Shown piece after piece: positions 17,151 through 25,830 of a stretch of 64,000 bases of DNA (positions are counted from its first letter, which is position 1; each line of letters begins with the position of its first letter). Under the pieces are notes generated by a model. It had not been told where the DNA came from. It saw only the letters and a list, made by a program, of their open reading frames with translations, and ran no database searches. A program made the position numbers and the translations under genes. Source of the DNA: Sporichthyaceae bacterium (GTDB lineage Bacteria > Actinomycetota > Actinomycetes > Sporichthyales > Sporichthyaceae). The stretch spans positions 1 through 64,000 of the forward strand of contig DATASX010000016.1 of assembly GCA_036269075.1 (NCBI GenBank), written 5' to 3'.

Positions 17151-17935
17151 CGGCCGGCGACCCGGCAGCCGTCGCGGCCCGCCTGCGTGAATCCGGGTGC
17201 GTCTTCGCTGAGGACGAGGCCCGGCTGCTGATCGCCGAGGCCGCCGATCCGGAACTGCTGGCGGACCTGGTCGAGCGACGGTGCACCGGGGCGCCGCTGG
17301 AGCACGTGCTGGGTTGGGCCGAGTTCCGCGGGTTGCGACTGGCTGTGGCACCTGGCGTGTTCGTGCCCCGGTTGCGCACCGAGTTCCTCGTCGAATGCCT
17401 GCTGGCGGAGCTGCCGGCGGCCGGTTGTGTCCTGGACCTGTGCTGCGGTTGCGGGGCGATCGGGGCGGCCGTGCGAGCCGCCCGCCCGGACGTGCTGGTC
17501 CACGCGGTGGACGTCGATGCCCGCGCCGTCGCCTGCGCCGAGCAGAACCTCGGCCCGGGCCGCGTGCACCACGGCGACCTGTTCACCCCGCTGCCTGGCG
17601 AGCTGCGCGGAGCGGTCGACGTGGTCGTGGCCAACGCGCCCTACGTGCCGAGCGCGGCTCTGCCGACCATGCCCGCCGAGGCACGGCTGCACGAGCCCCG
17701 AGCCGCGTTGGACGGCGGCGCGGACGGAACCGGCGTGCAACGGCGGATCGTCGCGGCCGCCCCGAACTGGCTGCGCCCCGGTGGCCGGCTGCTGCTGGAG
17801 ACCTCGGCCGAGCAGTCCACGTTGCTGGTCGCGGAGTTGGAGCAGGCAGGGCTGGACTGCGCGGTCGTGCGCGACGCGGACCTGGAGGCGACCGTGGTGA
17901 TCGGCCGGCGGCGGGGTTCAGCCGCGCAGCCGTAA
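17147..17935 (+). CDS. PrmC/HemK-like protein-(glutamine-N5) methyltransferase paralogue, substrate unknown
   Basis: The start is a TTG at 17147 that overlaps the previous stop (TTGA), giving 262 residues. The SAM-binding motif VLDLCCGCGAIGAAVRAA and the acidic residue in VHAVDVDARAVACAEQN are clear. The active-site motif is NAPYVP instead of the NPPY found in true PrmC enzymes, which methylate release-factor GGQ glutamines. A separate actinobacterial subfamily related to PrmC with unknown substrate fits best. The last 18 bp overlap the end of the convergent pirin gene. Confidence 0.8.
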   Translation: MTAGDPAAVAARLRESGCVFAEDEARLLIAEAADPELLADLVERRCTGAPLEHVLGWAEFRGLRLAVAPGVFVPRLRTEFLVECLLAELPAAGCVLDLCCGCGAIGAAVRAARPDVLVHAVDVDARAVACAEQNLGPGRVHHGDLFTPLPGELRGAVDVVVANAPYVPSAALPTMPAEARLHEPRAALDGGADGTGVQRRIVAAAPNWLRPGGRLLLETSAEQSTLLVAELEQAGLDCAVVRDADLEATVVIGRRRGSAAQP

Positions 17936-18835
17936 CGTCACGTTCGGCAGTTCGGGCGCGGGCAGGGTCCCCGTCCAGGCCTGCGGGAACCGGCCGAACC
18001 GCTCACCGCCGCCGTACTGACGTTCGCGCTCCCAGTCGGCCCGGAAGGCGCGGACCTCCTCGTCGCTGCCGCCGATGAAGTTCCACCACATGACCAACTG
18101 CTCGCCCAACGGCTCGCCACCGATCAGCAGCAGACGGGCCGGCGCGTCCGGGCCGGCGACCACACCGAGCGTGCGGGCCCCGGTCGGGCACAGCACCAGT
18201 TCGCCCGGCCCGGCGGCGACCTCGCCCACCCGGATCTGCCCGGAGTCGCAGAGCAGGCCGTGCTCGTGGGCGACGTCGACCGGCAGCTGCAACCGTTGGC
18301 CGGCAGGCAAGGTGATCTCGGCACCGACCAGTGGCGAATGGGTCGCCACCGGCGAGGTGACGCCGAGCAGGTCGCCGAGGAACACCGCAACCCGTGCGCC
18401 GTCGACGTCGGCGGACTCGGCGACGTGGTGGACGAATCCGGGTTCGACGAACCGGTCGCGTTCGGGCAGCGCGATCCACAACTGCACGCCGTGCAGTATG
18501 TCGGTGCTCGGAGTCGAGAACTCCGAGTGCGCGATTCCCGAACCGGCCGTCATCAGGTTCAGTTCCCCGGGCCGCACGATCGCGTGCATCCCCGTGGTGT
18601 CGCGGTGCTCGACCTCGCCGGCGAACAGCCAGGTCGCGGTCGCCAGACCGGTGTGCGGGTGCCCGGGAACCGCCATCCCGCCGGTTTCTGACACATCGTC
18701 AGGTCCGTAGTGGTCGACGAAGCACCAGGCCCCGATGAAGGTCCGGGCCAACTGCGGCAACGTGCGGCGCACGGTCATCGCCCGCGGTCCGCCCAGCGGG
18801 ACCTCCCGCGGGCGCAACAGCACCGGGCCGCTCAC
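17918..18835 (-). CDS. Pirin-family protein (double cupin)
   Basis: The chosen start is GTG 18835, giving 305 residues, close to the usual ~290-300. The first cupin carries the metal ligands: HPHTGLATATW (His-x-His) and GIAHSE (His-x-x-Glu), separated by ~40 residues. The second cupin spans roughly residues 180-290. Pirins are iron-binding proteins; some oxidise quercetin and others act as co-regulators, so the exact role is open. The start overlaps the stop of the 81-bp mini-ORF at 18832-18912 as GTGA. That mini-ORF overlaps the stop of the MFS gene as ATGA, so pirin is probably the last gene of one coupled operon (copper-type protein, MFS carrier, mini-ORF, pirin). Confidence 0.88.
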   Translation of the reverse strand: MSGPVLLRPREVPLGGPRAMTVRRTLPQLARTFIGAWCFVDHYGPDDVSETGGMAVPGHPHTGLATATWLFAGEVEHRDTTGMHAIVRPGELNLMTAGSGIAHSEFSTPSTDILHGVQLWIALPERDRFVEPGFVHHVAESADVDGARVAVFLGDLLGVTSPVATHSPLVGAEITLPAGQRLQLPVDVAHEHGLLCDSGQIRVGEVAAGPGELVLCPTGARTLGVVAGPDAPARLLLIGGEPLGEQLVMWWNFIGGSDEEVRAFRADWERERQYGGGERFGRFPQAWTGTLPAPELPNVTLRLRG

Positions 18836-18912
18836 CGGCGCACCATCGATCGCCGGTGCGGCTCGGAGGTGGCGGGCACTGTGACATTGATTCGCTCGCT
18901 GCGCTCGTTCAT
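18832..18912 (-). repeat. MIRU-like 81-bp coupled mini-ORF, copy A (MFS to pirin junction)
   Basis: This is a 26-codon ORF. Its ATG (18910-18912) overlaps the MFS stop as ATGA, and its TGA (18832-18834) overlaps the pirin GTG as GTGA. The peptide begins MNERSERINVTV and ends with two arginines. It shares about 70 of 81 bases with copy C at 44632-44712, which stands before an unrelated gene, so it is a dispersed repeat. It probably passes ribosomes from one gene to the next. Confidence 0.8.
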
Positions 18913-20111
18913 GGTGCGACCGCCCGCCAACGCCCACCGATCACAGCCAGCAGCACAGCCAGTGCCGCGCCCACGGTCCCCGCCGTCAGCAGCGGCAGCC
19001 GACCGTCGCCGCGCCACGCGAGGCCTGCCACGATCCCGGCCACGAGCACACCGGCGCCGGTCACGGCCTGGAGCAGACCCTGCGCACTGCCCTGCCCACC
19101 TCCCGGCGCCAGTTCGGCGACCCACGCCTTGCCGACGCCGTCGGTGCAGGCGGCGAACCCGCCGTACAGCGGCAGGATCGGCCACACCCACCGCGAGTCG
19201 TGGATCAGGCCGAGGCCAAGATAGCCGACGGCGAAAAAACCCAGCCCCAGCGCGAAAACCAGGTGCCGCGGGGCCTTGTCGGACCATGCCCCGGCCGGGT
19301 ACGACGCGGCCGCGTAGACGAAGTTGTAGACGATGTAGACGCCGATGACCGCGGCGGTCGACAGCCCGAGGTCGTGGGCCCGCAGCAGCAACAACGCGTC
19401 CGGGAAGTTCACCAGCGAGAACAGCCCGAGCAGCACGATCAGCGAACGCAGCGCCGGGGGCAGCGAGCCCGGCGTGGCGATCGGGGTGCGGGTCTTGGCC
19501 TTGGCCGGCGCGCCGGGGTCGGCGACCCAGCGGACCAGGCCGACCGAGGCGACCGCGGGCACCACGGCGATGATCAGCAACGGCCGGATCCGGTGGCCGG
19601 CGGCCTCGTAGATGGCCAGGCCGACAGCCGGCCCGATGACCGCACCGAGTGTGTCGGCCGCTCGGTGGAAGCCGAAGATGCGACCCCGCGCCGCCGGGTC
19701 GGCGTCGACCATCAGCAACGCGTCGCGCGGCGCCCCCCGGATCCCCTTGCCGACCCGGTCGACCCCGCGACCGAGCAGGACGACCGGCCAGACGAATGCG
19801 ACCGCGATGAGCAACTTCCCCACGGCGGCCAGGCCGTAGCCGGCGGCGATCAGGGAGCGGCGGCCGCGCCGGTCCGCGAACCGCCCGGCGAACAGCTTGA
19901 CGACCGAGGCGATGCCCTCGGCGAGGCCCTCGGTGAAGCCGACCACCGAAGCCGGCGCGCCGAGCGTGACGGTCAGGAAGATCGGCAGGACCGGGTAGAG
20001 CATCTCGCTGGCCGCGTCCTGCAGCAGGCTGACCCCGCTGAGCACGCGCAGGTTGCGGGTCAGCCAGGACCGCGACCCAACGGTCTCCGTCGGCTCGGCC
20101 GCCGGGCTCAC
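18909..20111 (-). CDS. Major facilitator superfamily transporter
   Basis: Beginning at GTG 20111, which overlaps the stop of the upstream gene (GTGA), the product is 400 residues with about twelve hydrophobic segments. The loop between segments 2 and 3 carries GRFADRRGRRSLIAAGYGLAAVGK, the MFS motif A (GxxxDRxGRR). The second half has the weaker repeat AGAWSDKAPRHLV. It resembles actinobacterial drug or metabolite antiporters, but the substrate cannot be read from sequence. Its neighbours are a Cys-rich four-helix protein and a pirin, so a role in metal or redox stress is possible but unproven. Confidence 0.85.
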   Translation of the reverse strand: MSPAAEPTETVGSRSWLTRNLRVLSGVSLLQDAASEMLYPVLPIFLTVTLGAPASVVGFTEGLAEGIASVVKLFAGRFADRRGRRSLIAAGYGLAAVGKLLIAVAFVWPVVLLGRGVDRVGKGIRGAPRDALLMVDADPAARGRIFGFHRAADTLGAVIGPAVGLAIYEAAGHRIRPLLIIAVVPAVASVGLVRWVADPGAPAKAKTRTPIATPGSLPPALRSLIVLLGLFSLVNFPDALLLLRAHDLGLSTAAVIGVYIVYNFVYAAASYPAGAWSDKAPRHLVFALGLGFFAVGYLGLGLIHDSRWVWPILPLYGGFAACTDGVGKAWVAELAPGGGQGSAQGLLQAVTGAGVLVAGIVAGLAWRGDGRLPLLTAGTVGAALAVLLAVIGGRWRAVAP

Positions 20112-20524
20112 TTGCTCAGCGACTCCAGCAACTCGGTGCAGGCGGCCTCGGCCTTGCGGCAGGTCTCCGCGGCCAGCCGGGCGTGCATGTGCATCGAGGC
20201 GTGACGCGCCGTCTCGTGGGCGCAGGTTGCCAGCACGGCGACGGCCGCCGAGAGGATCGCAGGCACGGCGGACTCGTTCAGGCCCGTGTTCCGGGACATG
20301 CTGCGAACCGCGGCGTCGACGACGTCCGAGCAGTCCAGGCAGGCCCGGATGCACTCGCGCATGTCCTTGACCATGCCCTCGTTCAGGCATCCGTCGGCGC
20401 ACATCGAAGCGGCCAGTGAGGCCTGCTGGCTCAGCAGGAGCGCAGCCTCCAGCAGCTTGCGGTCGGTCGTCCCGTAGCCGGTCGGGTGCACGTCGATGAT
20501 CTGTCGGGCGATGCTCTGTGCCAA
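20108..20524 (-). CDS. Four-helix bundle Cys-rich protein, probably copper-binding (DUF326 type)
   Basis: This 138-residue soluble protein is almost entirely helical and places cysteines and histidines along the helices: CADGCL, CIRACLDC, CAHETARHASMHMH and CRKAEAAC. That spacing is typical of the four-helix copper-binding family, whose members store many Cu(I) ions inside the bundle. There is no signal peptide, so it should act in the cytoplasm. It is the first gene of the operon that continues with the MFS carrier and pirin, and its TGA overlaps the carrier's GTG. Copper binding is inferred from family resemblance. Confidence 0.8.
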   Translation of the reverse strand: MAQSIARQIIDVHPTGYGTTDRKLLEAALLLSQQASLAASMCADGCLNEGMVKDMRECIRACLDCSDVVDAAVRSMSRNTGLNESAVPAILSAAVAVLATCAHETARHASMHMHARLAAETCRKAEAACTELLESLSK

Positions 20525-20619
20525 CGCCTTCTCCCCTCTCCTCCGGGAGGCCGATGGCCCCGCGGTCCTGGAGCAATTGTCCCGCCGCCTCGACCGGCGC
20601 CGAGGTCGGGTGGGCGCGT

Positions 20620-22239
20620 TCAGGAACTGACGGGTCGGCGGTCGGCCACGGCGTCGGCGGTGCGGACCAGTCCCCCGACGTGGCCGATCAGGATCTGTTT
20701 GCGCGTGACGTCGACGTACCAGTAGATGCGCAGCACCGAGGCCGGCGAGCCGTGTCCGCGGGCGATGTGCGGACCGAGGGTCACCTCCCGGTCCTGGAAC
20801 GTGCGACGGAAGAGGTCGGCCATCGGCACCTGGGCCTCATGCAGACCTGCGTGGTACCCGCTGCACCGCTGCTTGAACGCGTCGTCGGGTCCGCCGGGCA
20901 GTTCCCCGCTGGCCCATTCGGCGCCGATCTGCTCCATCAGCAGCAGGTTGGCCAGGACGCGTTCCGGGTCGTGGTACTCGCTGACGGCCGCCGCGGTGAA
21001 CGCCTCGTCGAGGAACACCAGGTGCGTGCAGCGTTCCTGCGCGATGCGGACGGCCTCGAGGACCGACTCCGGCGTGGGCTCGTCCGTCGCGGACTCCAGC
21101 TCCGGGCGGCGCGGTGGGGTGCGGGCCGAGGCCACGGTGAGGGCGCGGTCCAGCGACGCGGCGTGGGCCTGGGCCGAGTCGCGCTCCCCGCGCAGGACGT
21201 CGATCTCCAGACGGGCCTCGAACAGCTCGCCGTCGAGGACGGCGAGCCGCTGCTGCTGCAGGTCGTGGTCGGCGCACAGCGCGAGCCAGGCGGCGCGGTC
21301 GACCACGCCGTCCGGCGAGCCGTCCGGCCGGGCCAGGGTGGCGCGGGTGACGGCGGCCTGGGCGGCCCGGGCAGCGGTTTCGTGGGCGTGCTGCTCGCGA
21401 CGCAGCCGGGCCCGCAACGTCGGCTCGGAGATCGACAGCGCGGAGAGCCGGCCGAGGGTGTCGAACAGCTCCGTACCCATGCCCTCGCGGCCGAGGTAGG
21501 CCAAGCTGCCGCCCACGTACGCCCGGTGGAAGTACGGGTCGTCGCCGACGGCGAACCCGGGCCAGTACATGCGCACAGCGCCGGAGTAGCAGCTCAGGGT
21601 CTTGCCGATGGCGTCGGTGACCGCGTAGCCGGAGTGCAGGTCGACCTCGACCACGTGGGCCAGCCCGAGCAGGCGGTCGGCCGCGCGGGCCCGGTCCAGG
21701 AACGGTTCGCCGTCCGGGTCGTGCGAGATCGCCAGCACCGGCAGGCGACGCTCCCGGCTGGTCAGGAACTTCACGTAGCTGGGGACCTCGGGCACGGTCA
21801 GCACCCACGGCTCACCCACCCGGCGCCCGTCGATCCGGACGTCGATCCGGTCGGCGATCCGACGAACCACCGGCGGCCGGTGGGCGGCGACCTTGGGCCG
21901 GGTGACCAGACCCTCCCGTGGTGAGAACAGGCCCACCCGGACCCGGATCCAGGCCTGGCCTTTCTCCACGCCGATGTCGAGGTGGGAGCGCCAACGCCAC
22001 GTGGCGTCGACCGGGTCGGCCTGGTCGACCTCGAACCACACCAGCCCGCCGGCCTCACCGAAGAGGCTCTCCCACTCGATCGTGACCTCGTCGGAGCGGT
22101 GGGAGCCACCCGAGAGCGGACTGGGGCTGACCTCGTAACGGTCGTGCAGCCAGCCGGCGACCGCGGCCACGGCCTGGTCCAACGCGGCGGCGCCGAGGTC
22201 GGCCGGCAGCGGGAGGTGGGTCGCGTAGACGGTCTGCAT
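20620..22239 (-). CDS. Unrecognised 539-residue protein with coiled coil and RelE-like C-terminus
   Basis: I cannot assign a family. The N-terminal ~150 residues are mixed alpha/beta with many Trp and Arg (WESLFGEAGGLVWFEVDQAD). The middle contains HVVEVDLHSGYAVTDAIGK and the unusual SCYSGAVRMYWPGF. Residues ~285-370 are an Arg/Glu/Ala-rich coiled coil. The C-terminal ~80 residues (LGPHIARGHGSPASVLRIYWYVDVTRKQILIGHVG) look like the beta-sheet of RelE/ParE-type proteins. No signal peptide or membrane segment is present. The start ATG 22239 follows a GGGAGGGGT ribosome site. It lies downstream of dnaE2 on the same strand with only a repeat between them, so co-transcription with the SOS cassette is possible. 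Confidence 0.6.
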   Translation of the reverse strand: MQTVYATHLPLPADLGAAALDQAVAAVAGWLHDRYEVSPSPLSGGSHRSDEVTIEWESLFGEAGGLVWFEVDQADPVDATWRWRSHLDIGVEKGQAWIRVRVGLFSPREGLVTRPKVAAHRPPVVRRIADRIDVRIDGRRVGEPWVLTVPEVPSYVKFLTSRERRLPVLAISHDPDGEPFLDRARAADRLLGLAHVVEVDLHSGYAVTDAIGKTLSCYSGAVRMYWPGFAVGDDPYFHRAYVGGSLAYLGREGMGTELFDTLGRLSALSISEPTLRARLRREQHAHETAARAAQAAVTRATLARPDGSPDGVVDRAAWLALCADHDLQQQRLAVLDGELFEARLEIDVLRGERDSAQAHAASLDRALTVASARTPPRRPELESATDEPTPESVLEAVRIAQERCTHLVFLDEAFTAAAVSEYHDPERVLANLLLMEQIGAEWASGELPGGPDDAFKQRCSGYHAGLHEAQVPMADLFRRTFQDREVTLGPHIARGHGSPASVLRIYWYVDVTRKQILIGHVGGLVRTADAVADRRPVSS

Positions 22240-22325
22240 ACCCCTCCCGTTCTACCGAGGCCGAGCCCGACTATCTGCTTCGGAGTGAAGATTGTCGCGG
22301 CTTTGTCTACCACGGCCCTGGACTG

Positions 22326-22406
22326 GGTGATCGGTGCGTCGTCGGTCGCCAATGCAGGTCGGCGGTGTCGTGCACTGCTCATTGATGAGCTCGCAAGCTC
22401 GCTCAT
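22326..22406 (-). repeat. MIRU-like element, frame-broken copy G (after dnaE2)
   Basis: Its ATG (22404-22406) overlaps the dnaE2 stop as ATGA, and it begins with the family sequence ATGAGCGAGCTTGCGAGC followed by ATCAATGAGCAG. Unlike the other copies it has no stop codon 81 bp downstream: the frame stays open and runs on into the next gene in the wrong phase. It is therefore a degenerated copy; the end given here is only the standard 81-bp length. Confidence 0.6.
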
Positions 22407-25400
22407 CGGAAGTCCCTGGAGGACCGGCCGACGAACATCCGCAACTCCACGAAGGCCTCCGCCACCAGGCTGGTGACGCCGTCGGCCTTCTCCAGCCGGC
22501 CCCGCACGATCAGCGCCGGGCTGTCGCGGGCGATCCGGCGGTACCGGGCCCAGGCCCCCGGCGCGCAGATGACGTTGAGCATCCCCGTCTCGTCCTCGAG
22601 GTTCAGGAAGATCGTCCCCGAGGCGGTCTGCGGTTGCTGGCGATGGGTCACCACACCGGCGACCCGCACGCGGTCCCGATCGCGGCGCCCGGCCAGGTCG
22701 CCCACCGTGACCACGTCGGGGTCCAGGTCGGCCCGCATGTGCTCCATCGGGTGGCCGTCCGGAGTGATCCCGGTGGCCCACAGGTCGGCCATGCTCCGCT
22801 CGGCCGCCATCAGCCGCGGCAGGATCGGCGCCCGGTCGCCGACGACCGTGCCGGCCAATCGGTCCGGGCTCAACTGCGCCACCGCCCCGGCGGCCCACAA
22901 CGCCGCCCGCCGGGACACCCCGAAGCAGTCGAACGCCCCCGCCGTGGCCAGCGCCTCGATGTGGGCAGCGCCGGCCGCGGTCCGGAGCGCGAAGTCGGCC
23001 ATGTCGGTGTACGGCCGGCCCGCGGCGATGCGCTCGGCCAACTCCGTCCCGACCGAGCGCACCGAACCGATGCCCAGCCGGACCGCAGCCCGCCCACAAC
23101 TCGTCGACGGCTCCGAGTCGTGCTCGTCCACCGGTTCCAGGCTCGCGGTGGCGGCAGAGGCGTTCACGTCCGGTCGACGGACGACCACCCCGTGCCGGCG
23201 CGCGTCCGCGCACAGCGACTGCGGCGAGTAGAAGCCCATCGGCTGGGCGTTGAGCAGCGCGGCGCAGAACGCCGCCGGGTAACGCAGCTTCAACCAGGAG
23301 CTCGCGTAGACCAGCAGCGCGAAGCTGATCGAGTGGCTCTCCGCGAAGCCGAAGTTCGCGAAGGCCGCGATGAGGTTGAAGATCTCGTCAGCGGTAGCGC
23401 CGGTGATGCCGTGGGTCCGCTCCATCCCGGCGTACAGCTCCTCACGTAGCGCCGCGACCTGCTGGGCCGACCGTTTCGAGCCGACCGCCCGACGCACCCG
23501 GTCGGCCTGGGTCGGGGTGCACCCGGCCGCGTCGACGACCATCTGCATCAGCTGTTCCTGGAACATCGGCACGCCGAGCGTGCGCCGCAGGCAGTCCTCC
23601 AACGACGGGTGCGGGTACCGGATCGGCTCCCGGCCGTTGCGTCGGCGGATGAACGGGTGGACCGAACCGCCCTGGATCGGGCCCGGCCGGATCAGCGCGA
23701 TCTCCAGCACCAGGTCGTAGAAGCACTGGGGTTTCAGCCGGGGCAGGGTGGCCATCTGGGCCCGGGACTCGACCTGGAAGACGCCCACCGAGTCGGCCCG
23801 GCAGAGCATCTCGTAGACCGCCGGGTCCTCCTTCGGCAACGTCGCGAGCGTCCAGCCGGTGCCGTGGAAGTCGCGGACGAGGTCGAAGCAGCCGTGCAGG
23901 GCGGAGAGCATCCCGAGCCCGAGCAGGTCGAACTTGACGAGGTTCACCAACGGCGAGGCGCAGTCGTCCTTGTCCCACTGCACGACCGTGCGATCGGCCA
24001 TCCGGGCCCACTCAACCGGACACACCTCGACCACCGGCCGGTCGCAGATTACCATCCCGCCGGAATGGATGCCCAGGTGCCGGGGGAACCCCAGCAACCG
24101 GTTCGACAGCGTGAGGACCTCGGCGGGCACCTCCTCGACGGCGCTCTGCTCGGCGGTTCTCGGCAGGTCGTAGCGATGGGCCTCGCGGGCGAAGGCGTCC
24201 TGGGCACCGGTCGAGTAACCCAGGGCCTTGGCCATGTCACGGACAGCGGACCGGGGCCGGTACGAGATCACGTTCGCGACCTGGGCCGCGTGCCGCCGGC
24301 CGTAGCGCGCGTAGACGTGCTGGATGACCTCCTCGCGGCGGCCGGACTCGATGTCGACGTCGATGTCCGGCGGCTCGCCCCGCTCCGGGGACAGGAAGCG
24401 TTCGAACAGCAGGCCGTAATAGACCGCGTCGACCGCGGTGATCCCCAGCGCGTAGCAGACCGCGGAGTTGGCCGCGGATCCGCGGCCCTGGCAGAGGATG
24501 TCGCGCGACCGGGCGAACTCCACGATCTCGTGGACGATCAGGAAGTACCCGGGGAAGTCGAGCTTCTCGATCATCTCCAGTTCGTGGTCCAGCTGGGCGT
24601 AGGCACCGGGCTGCCGTTCGGCGTAGCGGGACCCGTAGCGCACTGCGGCCCCCCGCTCGGTCAGTTCGCGCAACCAACTCATCGCGGTGTGCCCGGCGGG
24701 GACCGGGAAATCCGGCAGGCGCGGGCGGATCAGAGCCAGGTCGAACGCGCACTGCTCGGCCAACTCGGCCGCCTGCCGGACCGCGTCCGGATACCTGCGG
24801 AAGTGCCGGGCCTGCTCGGCGCCGGACCGCAGGTGGGCCGTCCCGGCCGCGGGCAACCAACCGGCCAGATCGTCGAGGCTGCGCCGGGCGCGGACCGCGG
24901 ACAGCGCGGTGGCCAGGCGATGACCGTCCGGGGTGGCGTAGTGGGCATTGGCGGTCGCCACCGTGGCCAGGTCGAACCGCCGGGCCAACCCGGCCAGCAC
25001 CTCGATGCGGGCGGCGTCCTCCGGCTGGCCGTGGTCGGTCAGCTCCACCACGACGTTGTCCCGGCCGAACAAGTCCACCAGCCGGTCCAGCTCCCGCGTG
25101 GCAGCCGCTGCACCGGCCGCGCCGCCGACGGCCAATGCGGCCGGGACGGTTCCTTTGCGGCATCCGGTCAGGATCACCCAATGGCCCTGCGCGGCGGCAC
25201 CCAACGAATCCAGGTCGTGGACCGGACGGCCCTTCTCCGCCCCGGCGGCGTGGCCGTCGCTGATGGCGGTGGACAACCTCGCGTAGCCGTCGGGATCTCT
25301 GGCCAGCACCAGCAGGTGACTGCCCTCCGGATCGGCGATCCCGTTCTGCGGCCGGGTCAACCCGAGGCTCAGCTCCGACCCGAACACGGTCGGCAGCCCG

Positions 25401-25768
25401 TACCTGGTCGCGGCCTCGGCGAACCGGACCACCCCGTAGAACCCGTCGTGGTCGGTGATCGCCAGTGCGGTCAGGCCGAGCCGGACGGCCTCCTCGACCA
25501 TCTCCTCCGGGTGCGCGGCCCCGTCCAGGAAGCTGAAGTTGGTGTGGGCGTGCAGCTCCGCGTAGGGGACGTCGCGCCCGGGCGTCCGCCCCAGGTCCGG
25601 TCGCGGCCGGTAGGGCGCCCGCCGGGTGCTCCCGGGCCGCTCCGGCTCGGTCCCGAACGCCAACCGGGGAGCTGCCTGCGGGGGCTGGTTCTCCCCCGGC
25701 GGCGGGAACTTCCCGGACAGCCGCCGCTCCAGCTCCCGCCACGGCATCGGCGGGTTGCCCCAACCCAT
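22403..25768 (-). CDS. dnaE2: Error-prone DNA polymerase DnaE2 (ImuC)
   Basis: With ATG 25768 behind GGGAGGGGAG the product is 1,121 residues, typical for DnaE2. A PHP domain starts at about residue 65 (YAELHAHTNFSFLDGAAHPEEM). The polymerase core has PPDIDVDIESGRREEV (about 466), containing the catalytic aspartates. A helix-hairpin-helix region and an OB fold (VAGVVTHRQQPQTASGTIFLNLEDE, about 1030) follow. DnaE2 is the catalytic partner of ImuB in SOS-induced lesion bypass and mutagenesis. It is the last gene of the imuA-imuB-dnaE2 cassette, 62 bp after imuB. It lacks a LexA box of its own, so it is probably read from the upstream promoters. Confidence 0.95.
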   Translation of the reverse strand: MGWGNPPMPWRELERRLSGKFPPPGENQPPQAAPRLAFGTEPERPGSTRRAPYRPRPDLGRTPGRDVPYAELHAHTNFSFLDGAAHPEEMVEEAVRLGLTALAITDHDGFYGVVRFAEAATRYGLPTVFGSELSLGLTRPQNGIADPEGSHLLVLARDPDGYARLSTAISDGHAAGAEKGRPVHDLDSLGAAAQGHWVILTGCRKGTVPAALAVGGAAGAAAATRELDRLVDLFGRDNVVVELTDHGQPEDAARIEVLAGLARRFDLATVATANAHYATPDGHRLATALSAVRARRSLDDLAGWLPAAGTAHLRSGAEQARHFRRYPDAVRQAAELAEQCAFDLALIRPRLPDFPVPAGHTAMSWLRELTERGAAVRYGSRYAERQPGAYAQLDHELEMIEKLDFPGYFLIVHEIVEFARSRDILCQGRGSAANSAVCYALGITAVDAVYYGLLFERFLSPERGEPPDIDVDIESGRREEVIQHVYARYGRRHAAQVANVISYRPRSAVRDMAKALGYSTGAQDAFAREAHRYDLPRTAEQSAVEEVPAEVLTLSNRLLGFPRHLGIHSGGMVICDRPVVEVCPVEWARMADRTVVQWDKDDCASPLVNLVKFDLLGLGMLSALHGCFDLVRDFHGTGWTLATLPKEDPAVYEMLCRADSVGVFQVESRAQMATLPRLKPQCFYDLVLEIALIRPGPIQGGSVHPFIRRRNGREPIRYPHPSLEDCLRRTLGVPMFQEQLMQMVVDAAGCTPTQADRVRRAVGSKRSAQQVAALREELYAGMERTHGITGATADEIFNLIAAFANFGFAESHSISFALLVYASSWLKLRYPAAFCAALLNAQPMGFYSPQSLCADARRHGVVVRRPDVNASAATASLEPVDEHDSEPSTSCGRAAVRLGIGSVRSVGTELAERIAAGRPYTDMADFALRTAAGAAHIEALATAGAFDCFGVSRRAALWAAGAVAQLSPDRLAGTVVGDRAPILPRLMAAERSMADLWATGITPDGHPMEHMRADLDPDVVTVGDLAGRRDRDRVRVAGVVTHRQQPQTASGTIFLNLEDETGMLNVICAPGAWARYRRIARDSPALIVRGRLEKADGVTSLVAEAFVELRMFVGRSSRDFR

Positions 25769-25830
25769 CTCCCCTCCCCTCCCGAAAAGCCCTCCCGAAA
25801 AGCCTTGCCTGTATCGGAACTGACGCTGCC

